Assembly (NCBI GenBank): GCA_023957995.1
Contig: JAMLGK010000016.1
Span: forward strand, 1-64,000
Origin: Microthrixaceae bacterium
GTDB taxonomy: Bacteria > Actinomycetota > Acidimicrobiia > Acidimicrobiales > Microtrichaceae
Direction of reading: 5' to 3'
Length of the DNA stretch: 64,000 nucleotides
Shown here: positions 8,348 through 17,211 of the stretch, one piece after another
How positions within the stretch are numbered: the stretch's first letter is position 1
How the letters are laid out: each line of letters begins with the position of its first letter
Notes under the pieces: model-generated
What the model saw: the letters and a program-made list of their open reading frames with translations, nothing else
What the model was told of the DNA's origin: nothing
Databases searched by the model: none
Program-made: the position numbers and the translations under genes

Positions 8348-11300
8348 ATGTCGAACATCCCGGACGTCCAAGCGCTTTCAGATGATGTCCTGGACCGCAC
8401 CTACGACCGCGGCGCGATCCTGCGCGGCACGGAGTACGCGGAACACCGGCGTGTGACGACCCTCAGCGCGGAGCCGGGGAAGATCACCGGCGTGGTCCAG
8501 GGCACCGAGGCCACGCCCTATGTGGTGACGGTGAAGTGGATGGGCAATCCGGGCGGGATCACCGTGTCCGACAGCTGTTCATGCCCGTTGGGAGACGGTT
8601 GCAAGCACTGTGTCGCCCTGATCCTGGCGGTCCGGCGCTCGGCAGCCGAGCGTTCGGAACCTGACTGGCGGCGGGCCCTGGCCGGGGTGGTCTCAGACCA
8701 CGACACCCCGGCCGAGGTGTCGCCGCTGGCGCTCGGAATCGGACTGACCGAGACCCGACGGAGCAGTCACACGTCGAAGCCGGCCGGCACCGAGGTCACG
8801 ATTCGCCCACTGCGCATGGGCCGAAAGGGCCGCTGGATCAAGTCGGGGGTTTCGTGGCGGGAGGTCAGCTCGCCCTACGGGTACTCCTCCCGCGAGCTCG
8901 ACAGCAACCACATGTCGATCCTCCGCTCGATGCTGGCAGGGTCCAAGGACTCCCGGTACCACCCCGGCAACGGGGAGCTTCCGTTGTCACGGTTCGGTCC
9001 CGATGTGTGGTCCCACCTCCGACTTGCCTCCGACGCTGGTATCCAACTCGTACGGGACGAGACCGGTTCAGGTGTCGTCACGATCTCCGACACCCCGGCA
9101 CATGCCGTGGTCGACCTGAGTGCCGGCGCCGAGGGGGCGGTGGCTCTGACCATCTGCTTCGAACACCGGGGCCAACCGGTCGTGCCCTCCCCCGGGATCT
9201 CGGGCACCCTCGGCGCGCCACCCCACGGGCTGTTCGTGCTCGACGGCGAAGCCCTCACCCTGATCCCCCTCGACCGTCCGCTGCACGGCGACCTGGCCAA
9301 GCTCGTCGGCTCCGTCCCGCTGGTGGTTCCGGCCGACGACGTCGACGAGATGATCGACGAGTACCAGCCCCGCCTCGCCCAGCTGGCCAGAATCGCCTCG
9401 TCGGATGGTTCGGTTGCGGTCTCGGCGCCCGAGTTCGATGGACTGTCGGCCACGGTTCGGCGCGATGAGGTCGACAGCGCCGCCATCGAATGGTCGGTTC
9501 GGTACCGGCGCGGTGACCGCGTGAGCACCCACCGGCTCAACCATCCGGGTAGCACCGGGCGGGACCGCGCCGCGGAGTCGGCGGCACTGACCGCCCTCGA
9601 CCTGGTGGCTCACCTCCCCGATGGTCTCACCGACCCCGGAGGACGGCCGATCGACCGGTCTTTGCGAGGTCACGACGCGGTGGTGTTGTTGACGGCGACG
9701 GTTCCGTGGTTGAGGGACAACGGGGTGACCGTCGACGTGTCGGGCGACGTACCCCAACTGCGCGAGGCGACCGAGGACCCGCTCATATCTCTCGCGGTGA
9801 CCGACCCCGACTCCGGCGACCCGGACCGGAACGACTGGTTCGACCTGGCGGTCGAGGTGAGCGTCGATGGCGAGACGATCGAGTTCGCACGACTCTTCTC
9901 CGCGCTCTCGAACGACGAGGAGTTGCTCGTACTCGAGAGCGGCACCTGGCTGCGGCTGGAGCGGCCCGAGTTCGCGAAGCTCCGGGCGCTGATCGATGAA
10001 GCCCGCGGCCTGGCAGACCACAAGGGCAGCTCCACCCTCAGGATCAACCGCTTCCAGAGCAGTTGGTGGGACGAGCTCACGGGACTCGGGGTGGTCGAAC
10101 ACCAGTCCGCGCGCTGGCTGAGCAGTGTGTCGCGACTGAGGGAGCTCTCCGCACCCGAGAGGGTGGAACCGTCCGATTCCCTCACCGCATCGCTTCGCCC
10201 CTACCAGCGTGAGGGCCTCGACTGGCTGGCATTCCTCTACCAGCACCGGTTGGGCGGCATCCTCGCCGACGACATGGGCCTGGGCAAGACCGTCCAGACC
10301 CTGGCACTGTTCCTCCACGTTCTCGACCGATCGCCGGACGCCCGCTTCCTCGTGGTCGCACCGACGAGCGTGGTGGAGAACTGGCACCGCGAAGCGACCC
10401 AGTTCGCGCCGGGAGTGGCCGTGCAGACGGTGCGGGAGACAGAGGTGCGGCGCGGGACCTCACTCGGCGAGGAGATCGGCGATGCCCGCATCGTGGTCAC
10501 CTCCTACGCCCTGTTCCGCATCGAGTTCGACCACTACCGGGAACTCGACTGGGAGCTGCTCGTGCTCGACGAGGCGCAGTTCGTCAAGAACCACCGGGGG
10601 AAGACCTACCAGTGTGTCCGCCGACTCGATGCCGAGGTGAAGCTCGCGATCACCGGCACACCTCTGGAGAACAGCCTCATGGATCTCTGGTCGCTCCTGT
10701 CGATCACCGCACCGGGCCTCTATCCGGACCCGACGCGCTTCTCGGAGGTCTACCGGGTCCCGATCGAGAGCGGCAGCGCTCCCGAACTCCTGGCCACCCT
10801 GCGGCGGCGGATCGCACCGCTGATGAGACGTCGCACCAAGGACGAGGTCCTCACCGAACTCCCACCGAAGACCGAGTTGACCATCGAGGTGGAGCTGAGC
10901 CGCCGTCATGCGCGCATCTACCAGACCCAGCTCCAGCGACAGCGCCAGAAGGTGCTCGGCCTCGCCGACGACCTCCAGAAGAACCGTTTCGAGATCCTCA
11001 AGTCGCTCACCCTGCTGCGCCAGTTGAGCCTCGACCCAGCCCTGGTCGATCCGGAGCACGAGGAGGTGGGTTCGGCGAAGCTGGACCAACTCCTGACCGA
11101 CCTCACCGAGGTGGTGGCCGAGGGACACCGCGCCCTCGTGTTCAGCCAGTTCACCCGATACCTCGCCCGCGTACGCACCCGTCTGGAGGCAGCGGGCATC
11201 GACTACGCCTACCTCGACGGCAGCACGAGAAACCGGGATGCTGCGATCTCGGCCTTCAAGGACGGTCAGGTGCCGGTGTTCGTGATCAGCCTCAAGGCCG

Positions 11301-11584
11301 GTGGCGTCGGTCTCAACCTCACGGAGGCCGACTACTGCTTCGTGCTCGACCCGTGGTGGAACCCCGCGGTGGAGACCCAGGCAGTGGACCGCACGCACCG
11401 CATCGGTCAACGCAATCCCGTGATGGTCTACCGGTACGTGTCCAGCGGCACCATCGAGGAGAAGGTGATGGAGCTCAAGGCGCGGAAGGCAGCCCTGTTC
11501 GACAGCGTCATGGACTCCGACGGCGCCCTGTCGGGATCGTTGAGCGAGGACGACATCAGAGGGCTCCTCGACCTACCGACCTGA
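8348..11584 (+). CDS. SWIM zinc-finger SNF2-family helicase/ATPase
   Basis: 1078 residues from ATG 8348; the longer open frame upstream overlaps the GH43 gene and is rejected. Residues ~76-90 hold a SWIM finger (SCSCPLGDGCKHC, pattern CxC...CxH). The middle is the poorly conserved bacterial SNF2-associated region. The SNF2 ATPase core starts at ~635 with GGILADDMGLGKT (Walker A), followed by LVLDEAQFVKN (DEAQ box, ~740) and TGTPLEN. The helicase C lobe (~855-1010) ends in DRTHRIGQ. The family translocates on double-stranded DNA and remodels protein-DNA complexes; the bacterial role is unclear, with repair, transcription recycling and defence all proposed. No methylase or nuclease partner sits beside it. 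Confidence 0.94.
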   Translation: MSNIPDVQALSDDVLDRTYDRGAILRGTEYAEHRRVTTLSAEPGKITGVVQGTEATPYVVTVKWMGNPGGITVSDSCSCPLGDGCKHCVALILAVRRSAAERSEPDWRRALAGVVSDHDTPAEVSPLALGIGLTETRRSSHTSKPAGTEVTIRPLRMGRKGRWIKSGVSWREVSSPYGYSSRELDSNHMSILRSMLAGSKDSRYHPGNGELPLSRFGPDVWSHLRLASDAGIQLVRDETGSGVVTISDTPAHAVVDLSAGAEGAVALTICFEHRGQPVVPSPGISGTLGAPPHGLFVLDGEALTLIPLDRPLHGDLAKLVGSVPLVVPADDVDEMIDEYQPRLAQLARIASSDGSVAVSAPEFDGLSATVRRDEVDSAAIEWSVRYRRGDRVSTHRLNHPGSTGRDRAAESAALTALDLVAHLPDGLTDPGGRPIDRSLRGHDAVVLLTATVPWLRDNGVTVDVSGDVPQLREATEDPLISLAVTDPDSGDPDRNDWFDLAVEVSVDGETIEFARLFSALSNDEELLVLESGTWLRLERPEFAKLRALIDEARGLADHKGSSTLRINRFQSSWWDELTGLGVVEHQSARWLSSVSRLRELSAPERVEPSDSLTASLRPYQREGLDWLAFLYQHRLGGILADDMGLGKTVQTLALFLHVLDRSPDARFLVVAPTSVVENWHREATQFAPGVAVQTVRETEVRRGTSLGEEIGDARIVVTSYALFRIEFDHYRELDWELLVLDEAQFVKNHRGKTYQCVRRLDAEVKLAITGTPLENSLMDLWSLLSITAPGLYPDPTRFSEVYRVPIESGSAPELLATLRRRIAPLMRRRTKDEVLTELPPKTELTIEVELSRRHARIYQTQLQRQRQKVLGLADDLQKNRFEILKSLTLLRQLSLDPALVDPEHEEVGSAKLDQLLTDLTEVVAEGHRALVFSQFTRYLARVRTRLEAAGIDYAYLDGSTRNRDAAISAFKDGQVPVFVISLKAGGVGLNLTEADYCFVLDPWWNPAVETQAVDRTHRIGQRNPVMVYRYVSSGTIEEKVMELKARKAALFDSVMDSDGALSGSLSEDDIRGLLDLPT

Positions 11585-11611
11585 GACGCGCCCGTGCCGT
11601 CCTCGGGCGAG

Positions 11612-11667
11612 CCCACCACCCAGTGCCCACCACCCAGTCCTCACCACCCAGTGCTCACCACCCAGAG
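11612..11667. repeat. Four 14-bp tandem repeats downstream of the SNF2 gene
   Basis: Units at 11612, 11626, 11640 and 11654, consensus CYCACCACCCAGTG, with changes at the second base and at the last positions. They lie in the short convergent gap between the helicase and the Ddn-like gene. Fourteen is not a multiple of three and the array is non-coding. Function unknown. Confidence 0.9.
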
Positions 11668-11691
11668 GGCCCCGAGCCGTCGTGCAGAGGA

Positions 11692-12135
11692 TCAGGTGGC
11701 CGGTTCGCAGATCACCACCGGGATCTCCCGGTCGGTGTTGCGTTGGTAGCCCTCGTACCCCTTGTAGCTGGCGACGATCCGCGGCCACAGCTCGGCACGC
11801 TCGTCGCCGGTCGCGGTACGTGCCAGCATCGGCACGGTCACAGAATCGCGGGTGATCTCCACATGCGGGTCGGCCGAGAGGTTCTTGTACCAGTCCGGGT
11901 GGTCGCTGTGACCGCCCTTGGACGCCACGAGCACGACCTCGGCGCCATCGATGAGCGGGCTCGTGAGCATCGTCGAGCGACGCTCCCCGGAACGGCGGCC
12001 GATCGTGTGCAGTTCCACGGGCTCCATCCCGAGCAGCGTGCGTGGCCAACGACCCCGCGTCACCTTCAGGGCGAGGCGGTGACCGTTCTCCAGCATCCAG
12101 GCGCCGGCCTCTATGACTCGGTTCGGTGTGGCCAT
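11692..12135 (-). CDS. Ddn-like deazaflavin (F420)-dependent oxidoreductase
   Basis: 147 residues, the size of mycobacterial Ddn proteins. Diagnostic features are the split-barrel core with LHTIGRRSGERRSTML, the HPDWYKNL motif that follows the F420-binding loop, and a C-terminal segment with AELWPRIV and YQRNTDREIPVVIC. Family members use reduced cofactor F420 to reduce quinones, nitro compounds or enones. The N-terminus (about residues 1-30) could be a membrane-associating helix as in Ddn. It is transcribed convergently with the SNF2 gene. Substrate unknown; the F420 assignment is from family knowledge. Confidence 0.9.
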   Translation of the reverse strand: MATPNRVIEAGAWMLENGHRLALKVTRGRWPRTLLGMEPVELHTIGRRSGERRSTMLTSPLIDGAEVVLVASKGGHSDHPDWYKNLSADPHVEITRDSVTVPMLARTATGDERAELWPRIVASYKGYEGYQRNTDREIPVVICEPAT

Positions 12136-12233
12136 GGGACCGCACGCTACAGCTCCTGAGAGACCGCCTCGCGGGAGCGGATCGCCCGAGCAGGTCCACC
12201 TCGGACGGCCAGACCCGATCAGGCCGGGCCCGA

Positions 12234-12656
12234 TCAGGTCAGCTTCGTCTCGGAATCGCTCGTTCGGATCGTTGCGAAGTTCATACCCTCGGAACCACAG
12301 GTGATGCTGTAGTAGAAGCCACCCTCGATGACTATCGAGTCACCGGTGTCGAGCACCACATCGGTTCCACCGGGGCCGGCGCCGTGCACCGTCGCCCCAC
12401 CGTCGATCACCATCAGCAGCTCGGAGTGTCCGTGACGGTGCTCGGCGATGTGGTAGTCGGCCGGGAGGCTGCTGTAGTTCATGTAGAACCCGCCCTCGCC
12501 CCGCACGATCCGCTTGCGTCGTGCGCCCAGACGTTTCGCCTGTTCGACCATCTCTGCGGGAGCGGCCTTGCCACCGGACTGGCCGGACCACCCGATCTCG
12601 TCGAAGTCGAAGTGGAACGCAGCGCTCGGCTGTTCTGTCGACGGTTGTTCGGACAT
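12234..12656 (-). CDS. Cupin-domain protein
   Basis: 140 residues. ATG 12656 is used because AGGAG lies directly upstream; the longer frame to 12725 adds unconserved sequence. The core (~55-135) is a single cupin barrel: EHRHGHSELLMVIDG carries the motif-1 metal-binding His residues, and VLDTGDSIVI is motif 2. Cupins of this size are metal-dependent dioxygenases, isomerases or ligand-binding proteins; nothing narrows this one. It is divergent from the 2-hydroxyacid dehydrogenase gene with a 124-bp shared promoter region that contains palindromes. Confidence 0.8.
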   Translation of the reverse strand: MSEQPSTEQPSAAFHFDFDEIGWSGQSGGKAAPAEMVEQAKRLGARRKRIVRGEGGFYMNYSSLPADYHIAEHRHGHSELLMVIDGGATVHGAGPGGTDVVLDTGDSIVIEGGFYYSITCGSEGMNFATIRTSDSETKLT

Positions 12657-12732
12657 CGTGGACTCCTCGGTTGGTCGCGTGTTCACCGGTGGGTCGAAGA
12701 GCAACCCCTCGAGGATGCCCTCCACTCCCAGC

Positions 12733-12762
12733 CTGATGGTGTCAGTTGCCAGACTGATGGCA
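12733..12762. promoter_or_regulatory. Candidate operator in the cupin/dehydrogenase divergent promoter
   Basis: Two overlapping dyads lie just upstream of ATG 12781: CTGATGGTGTCAG (12733-12745) and TGCCA-N6-TGGCA (12747-12762). The first differs at one central base from the reverse complement of CTGATACCATCAG at 15997-16009, at the end of the TetR gene. A shared site for that TetR is the simplest reading (inference). Confidence 0.5.
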
Positions 12763-12780
12763 CTACCCTAGTTTGTCGCC

Positions 12781-13842
12781 ATGAGTGACTCCCCGTCGAT
12801 CGTGGTCGGCATCCTCTACCCGCCGGAGTGGTTCGGTTCCGAGAGCGGATACGCCGCAGAGGTTGCTGCGCTCGAGGCAACCGACCCGCGGGTGGAGGTC
12901 GTCACGGTCACCTATGTCGAGCCCCACGACGTCCGCACGGCACGAGGGGCCGGGGGCGACGCCGGCGAACTGCCCGAACTCGATCCGATGGACCCCGACG
13001 ACCTGGCGACAATCGCCCGGCTCAACGTCGCGCTGGCCATCGACATACCACCGGACATCACCACGATCGCACCGGACCTCGCGTGGGTTCAGGCCGTCGG
13101 CTCCGGCACCGCCCACCTGCAGGCCGCGGGCCTCGCCGATGCCGGGATCGTGCTCACGTCCAACGGCGGGAGCAACAGCATCGGCATCGCCGAGTTCGTT
13201 CTCGGACGGCTGATCGAGTTCAACAAGCTCTACCCCGAGATCGCCGCCCTGCAGGCCGAGCACGTCTGGAGTCCGAGGTACGGCAGACAGCTGAGCGGTC
13301 AGACCCTCGGTCTCATCGGATACGGGGCCATCAACCGGGCGGTCGCACACCGTGCCGCAGCGTTCGGCATGACGGTGCTCGTCGCCCGCAGGACCCCCAC
13401 GGCCACCGAAGAGGCCCACATCGAGCGCACCTACCCCACCGACGACCTCCACGAGATGCTGGGCCGCTGTGACGCCGTGATCGCCGCTGTGCCGGAGACA
13501 CCCGAGACGGAGAAGATGATGGACTCCGCCGCCTTCGCCGCCATGCGACCCGGCACCTTCTTCGCGAATGTCGGACGCGGCTCCCTGGTCGATGAACCGG
13601 CCCTCATAGCGGCGCTCGAATCGGGTCGACTCGGAGGCGCGGCGCTCGATGTGGCCAACGTCGAGCCGCTACCCGCGGACGATCCGCTGTGGGACGCACC
13701 GAACCTGCGGATCTCCGGACACTGCTCGACCGCCCCCACGTCGCTGATGCCCAACGTGCACCAGCTCTTCCGCGAGAACCTGGAGCGGTTCGTCCGGGGA
13801 GAGACGCTCCTGAACGAGGTCTCGGCCGACCGTGGCTACTGA
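12781..13842 (+). CDS. D-isomer-specific 2-hydroxyacid dehydrogenase
   Basis: 353 residues. NAD(P)-dependent enzyme interconverting 2-oxo and D-2-hydroxy acids in the cytosol. The Rossmann segment LGLIGYGAINRAVA (about residue 178) is embedded in the split catalytic domain. The catalytic triad is visible: Arg near 265 in VGRGSLVDE, Glu near 295 in VEPLPADDPLW, and His near 313 in SGHCS. The first ATG has no clear Shine-Dalgarno, so the transcript may be leaderless. The downstream amidohydrolase starts inside this gene's last codons, which implies coupled translation and a shared pathway. Confidence 0.9.
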   Translation: MSDSPSIVVGILYPPEWFGSESGYAAEVAALEATDPRVEVVTVTYVEPHDVRTARGAGGDAGELPELDPMDPDDLATIARLNVALAIDIPPDITTIAPDLAWVQAVGSGTAHLQAAGLADAGIVLTSNGGSNSIGIAEFVLGRLIEFNKLYPEIAALQAEHVWSPRYGRQLSGQTLGLIGYGAINRAVAHRAAAFGMTVLVARRTPTATEEAHIERTYPTDDLHEMLGRCDAVIAAVPETPETEKMMDSAAFAAMRPGTFFANVGRGSLVDEPALIAALESGRLGGAALDVANVEPLPADDPLWDAPNLRISGHCSTAPTSLMPNVHQLFRENLERFVRGETLLNEVSADRGY

Positions 13843-14647
13843 GATCCTCGTCGACTCACACGTGCACGTGGCGGGTACCGATGAGGTGCGCTATCCGCGG
13901 AATCCCACCGGAGCGGGCAGTGACTGGTGGCGCCGTGAGTGCGGTGTGGAGAACCTCCGCCAGGAGATGGACTCCGTAGGGGTGCAACGCGCGGTCGTGG
14001 TCCAGGCGGTCGGCGTGTACGGCTATGACTGCACCTATGCCGCCGAGGTGGTCGCCGCGGACCCGGAGCGTCTCTCCCTGGTCGTGGCGATCGACATGGC
14101 CGGCCCCGACCCGCTGCGCGCACTCTCGGAGCTCCTGGCAGGGTCACCGGTGGCCGGTGTGCGCCTGTTCGGAGTGGGTGCCTCCGGTTCGGAGTGGCTC
14201 ACCAACGGCAGGGGTGACGAGGTGTGGCGCCGAGCCGCCGAGGACGGGTTCGTGATCGTGCCGACCATCTTCCCCGCTGGGCTCGTGGCGTTGCGGGCGC
14301 TCATGGAGGAACACCCCGAGGTGACCGTCGCCCTCGACCACTGTGCCTTTCCCGACCTCGGTGGCCCCGGGGCCCGCACGGACCTGCTCGAAATGGCGGA
14401 CCTTCCCGGCCTGCACCTGAAGGTGACCTCACACAACCTCGACCGCGACGACGATCCCGCGGAGTTCGTCGACCTGCTCGCTGCTGCCTACGGATCCGAA
14501 CGGTTGTGTTGGGGATCCGATCATCCCCAGCACCAGTCGATGACCTACCCGGAGATGGTCGACCTCGCCCGTCGTTCCGCGGCCAACCTTCCGCCCGACG
14601 AGCGCGCGTCGTTCCTCGGAACCAACTCGCTCGATCTCTGGTGGTAG
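13832..14647 (+). CDS. Amidohydrolase_2-family (TIM-barrel) hydrolase
   Basis: 271 residues, GTG start overlapping the dehydrogenase gene by 11 bp. The metal-site signature is complete: DSHVHV near the N-terminus, DHCAF mid-protein and WGSDHP near the C-terminus. The family includes 2-pyrone-4,6-dicarboxylate lactonase, ACMSD and gamma-resorcylate decarboxylase, that is hydrolysis or non-oxidative decarboxylation of ring-derived acids. With the dehydrogenase upstream and the nitroreductase downstream it suggests breakdown of an aromatic or lactone compound. Exact substrate unknown. Confidence 0.87.
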   Translation: MATEILVDSHVHVAGTDEVRYPRNPTGAGSDWWRRECGVENLRQEMDSVGVQRAVVVQAVGVYGYDCTYAAEVVAADPERLSLVVAIDMAGPDPLRALSELLAGSPVAGVRLFGVGASGSEWLTNGRGDEVWRRAAEDGFVIVPTIFPAGLVALRALMEEHPEVTVALDHCAFPDLGGPGARTDLLEMADLPGLHLKVTSHNLDRDDDPAEFVDLLAAAYGSERLCWGSDHPQHQSMTYPEMVDLARRSAANLPPDERASFLGTNSLDLWW

Positions 14648-14714
14648 CCGACCGAAGCGCACTCCGGACCAGACGGTCCGGGGCACCGACCAACCTCAAC
14701 GACCCGGAGGCCCG

Positions 14715-15398
14715 ATGACCGCCAACCCACCGTTCGATCTCGACACCGTCGACCGGCTGCTCACCACGACCAAGGCCGTGCGCCGACGCCTGGACCTGAC
14801 GCGCCCGGTCGACCGCGAAACCGTCGTCGAGTGCATCCGCCTCGCCTCCTACTCCCCCAATGCCTCCAACGCGCAGGAGTGGCACTGGGTCGTGGTCGAC
14901 GACCCCGAGCTGCGCGCACTGGTCGGCGAGCAGTACCGCAGTTGCACCGTTCCGGTCGTGACCAAGATGCTGGCCACCAAGGAGGAGGCCGGCGACGAGG
15001 CTGGAGCCCGCATCTCCAGGTCGATCATCTACCTGGCGGAGCGAATGGCCGAGGTGCCCGTGCTCGTGATCCCCTGCTACGACGTCGCCGCCGCATCAGC
15101 ACGCTACGGCAACCTGATAGGCCCGGAGCGGGCCACGGCGGAGATGGAACCGGGCATGTTCGCCTCGATCTACCCAGCGGTGTGGAGCTTCCTGCTGGCA
15201 CTCCGCAGCCGCGGGCTGGGCTCGACCCTCACCACCGCGCACCAGTCGGACCAACCAGCCATGGCGGAGATCCTCGGAATACCCTCCACGTGGTTCCAGA
15301 CAGCTCTGATCCCGGTTGCGCACACCACCGGGGGCGACTTCAAGCCTTCGCCGCGCGCACCGGTGGAGGACACGATCGTGTGGAACACACACAGCTAG
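14715..15398 (+). CDS. Nitroreductase-family FMN oxidoreductase
   Basis: 227 residues. Residues ~18-30 (TTTKAVRRRLDLTRPV) and ~45-55 (SYSPNASNAQEWHWVVV) are the FMN-binding N-terminal segment of the nitroreductase fold; a C-terminal half with LRSRGLGSTLTT follows the family pattern. It likely reduces an unsaturated, nitro or flavin substrate with NAD(P)H. GGAGG lies six bases before the ATG. It sits between the amidohydrolase and a TetR gene, only 14 bp upstream of the latter, so is probably part of the same transcription unit. Confidence 0.88.
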   Translation: MTANPPFDLDTVDRLLTTTKAVRRRLDLTRPVDRETVVECIRLASYSPNASNAQEWHWVVVDDPELRALVGEQYRSCTVPVVTKMLATKEEAGDEAGARISRSIIYLAERMAEVPVLVIPCYDVAAASARYGNLIGPERATAEMEPGMFASIYPAVWSFLLALRSRGLGSTLTTAHQSDQPAMAEILGIPSTWFQTALIPVAHTTGGDFKPSPRAPVEDTIVWNTHS

Positions 15399-15412
15399 CA
15401 ACGAGGAGACCC

Positions 15413-16000
15413 GTGGCCACCCCCACCAAGTTCGACCGCCAGGGCGTGTTGGACGTCGCCGCCGACCTTGCCGACGAGCACGGGTTGGCGAACCTGACCC
15501 TGGCGATGCTCGCCTCCGAGGTCGGCATGAGGAGTCAGTCCCTCTATGCACACGTGGACGGGATCGAGGGCCTGCGCGACGGCCTGGCGCTGCGCGGCCA
15601 GGCGATGCTCGCGGACCGGCTGCGGGACGCGGTCATGGCCAAGACCGGCCCCGACGCACTGCGCTCGGTGGTGCGTGCCCTTGCCGACTTCGCCGGGACC
15701 CACCCGGGGCTCTACGAGGCGAGCCTGCGGTCGCCGCACGATTCACCAGAGCTGAGAGAGGCGAACGAACGCACGGTCGCTCCCCTCACAGCGGTGCTCG
15801 AATCGTTCGGACTCGACGGGGATGACCTGACGCACCACTACCGCGTGATCTGGTCGAGCGTGCACGGCTTCGTGACGCTGCGACATGCGGGACTGCTCTC
15901 CTGGGAGGCGAGTCCCGACGAGAGCTTCGAGCTCCTGGTGGAGATGTTCGTCGGCGAGATGCAGCGCTACGCCGACGCGGCCCCCGGAGCACCTACCTGA
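15413..16000 (+). CDS. TetR-family regulator with WHG C-terminal domain
   Basis: 195 residues from GTG 15413, preceded by GAGGAG. The N-terminal HTH spans about residues 9-52 (LTLAMLASEVGMRSQSLYAHVDG) and the C-terminal ligand domain contains the WHG-type pattern WSSVHGFVTLRHAGLL. It probably represses its own cluster and responds to a pathway intermediate. A perfect palindrome overlaps its stop codon, upstream of the UGSC operon, and a related one precedes the dehydrogenase operon, so it may control both. Confidence 0.88.
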   Translation: MATPTKFDRQGVLDVAADLADEHGLANLTLAMLASEVGMRSQSLYAHVDGIEGLRDGLALRGQAMLADRLRDAVMAKTGPDALRSVVRALADFAGTHPGLYEASLRSPHDSPELREANERTVAPLTAVLESFGLDGDDLTHHYRVIWSSVHGFVTLRHAGLLSWEASPDESFELLVEMFVGEMQRYADAAPGAPT

Positions 16001-16015
16001 TACCATCAGTTGGTA
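15997..16015. promoter_or_regulatory. Palindromic operator candidate before the UGSC operon
   Basis: Two interlocked inverted repeats share this stretch: CTGAT-ACC-ATCAG (15997-16009) and TACCA-TCAGT-TGGTA (16001-16015). They overlap the stop codon of the TetR gene and lie about 145 bp upstream of the next start. The match to the 12733 element supports a common regulator. Confidence 0.55.
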
Positions 16016-16067
16016 GCCTGAGTTCCAAAGGTATCCGGTTTGCGAGGGCCAGGCGCCCGCTGCCTCG

Positions 16068-16112
16068 CCCGGAGCAATCCCGCCCAGAGCAATCTCGACC
16101 CGAGCGACCTCG
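16068..16112. repeat. Three imperfect 15-bp repeats upstream of the UGSC-partner gene
   Basis: Units start at 16068, 16083 and 16098 (CCCGGAGCAATCCCG and variants). They lie in a frame that stays open into the gene starting at 16159 and would read PEQSR-PEQSR-PERPR, but no ATG, GTG or TTG precedes them in that frame. They are therefore best treated as 5' leader or a decayed N-terminal extension. Confidence 0.6.
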
Positions 16113-16158
16113 AGAGGAAGTACACCCCGATGGCCATGGCCCGAATCGAGACATCGTT

Positions 16159-17208
16159 GTGACGACCTACGAACCCGAGCTCACCGATGCGCCCGACGAC
16201 CTCGCAGCGGACGAACTGATCGAGTTCTTCAGCGAACGCGGGCTCGGCGACGGATTGCCCCTGGTCGCTCCCACCCCTGAACGGGTCGACTCGATGCTCC
16301 AACACTCCGAGGGACCCGTGGACGAGGTGCTGTTCACCCTCCAACCACGCTCGGGGATCGTCACCCGTCGGGTCGCCGCCATCAACGCCGTCATGGCCGG
16401 ATGCGAACCAGCGGTGTTTCCCGTGGTGCTCACCGCCCTTCGTGCGCTGGCCCGACCAGAGGTCAACATCCGTGGGGTGAACGCGACGACCCAGCTCGTC
16501 GCCCCGATGGTGATCGTCCACGGCGACATCGCCCGTTCCGCCGGGTTCAACTCCGGCGTGGGCTGTTTCGGGCCGGGCAATCGTGCCAACGCCACGGTCG
16601 GGCGAGCGGTACGCCTCGTGCTGCTCCATGTGGCGGGAGCCACCCCCGGCTTGGGTGACGCAGCAACACACGGACAACCTGCCAAGTACACGTTCTGTGC
16701 TGCGGAGAACATCGATGAGTCGCCGTGGGAGGGCTATGCGCACAGCCGGGGAGTCGATGCCCCCAGCGCGGTGACCGTGCACTGCGGCGAGGGGCCACAC
16801 AACGTCCACGACGCCGAGGCCGCGGGCGACCCGGCGCTGATACTCGGCAAGATCGCCTCCGCGATGAGCACCCTCGCGGTGAACAACGCTCCGATCAGCC
16901 AGGGGGAGTACTTCATCGTGCTCGGGCCCGAACACGCTGCCAGTCTCGCCCAGAGGGCGATGTCGCGCCGCGACGTGCAGTCGTACCTCTTCGACCATGC
17001 CCGGCTACCGGCGGGACTGTTCCGACGCCACTTCGAAGAACTCGCCTGGGCCCAGTGGATGAAGGAGGTCGACGACGAACACCTGCTCCCGATGACCGCC
17101 GAGGCGGACAACATCCGGGTGTTGGTGGCCGGAGGACCCGGCAAGCACTCGCTGGTGGTGCCGTCGTGGGGTATGACCCGAAGCGTGACCCTGCCGTTGG
17201 AGGGCTGA
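16159..17208 (+). CDS. UGSC-associated conserved protein of unknown function
   Basis: 349 residues, GTG start; the Shine-Dalgarno is weak. No enzyme family is recognised with confidence. Conserved-looking blocks are DGLPLVAPTPERVD near the N-terminus, MAGCEPAVFPVVL (~75-90) and GCFGPGNRANATVGRAVRL (~133-150), with Cys residues in both of the latter. No signal peptide or membrane segment is seen. It ends three bases before the UGSC-motif protein, so the two are co-translated and probably form subunits of one redox enzyme or a substrate protein with its reductant (inference). Confidence 0.75.
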   Translation: MTTYEPELTDAPDDLAADELIEFFSERGLGDGLPLVAPTPERVDSMLQHSEGPVDEVLFTLQPRSGIVTRRVAAINAVMAGCEPAVFPVVLTALRALARPEVNIRGVNATTQLVAPMVIVHGDIARSAGFNSGVGCFGPGNRANATVGRAVRLVLLHVAGATPGLGDAATHGQPAKYTFCAAENIDESPWEGYAHSRGVDAPSAVTVHCGEGPHNVHDAEAAGDPALILGKIASAMSTLAVNNAPISQGEYFIVLGPEHAASLAQRAMSRRDVQSYLFDHARLPAGLFRRHFEELAWAQWMKEVDDEHLLPMTAEADNIRVLVAGGPGKHSLVVPSWGMTRSVTLPLEG

Positions 17209-17211
17209 CCG

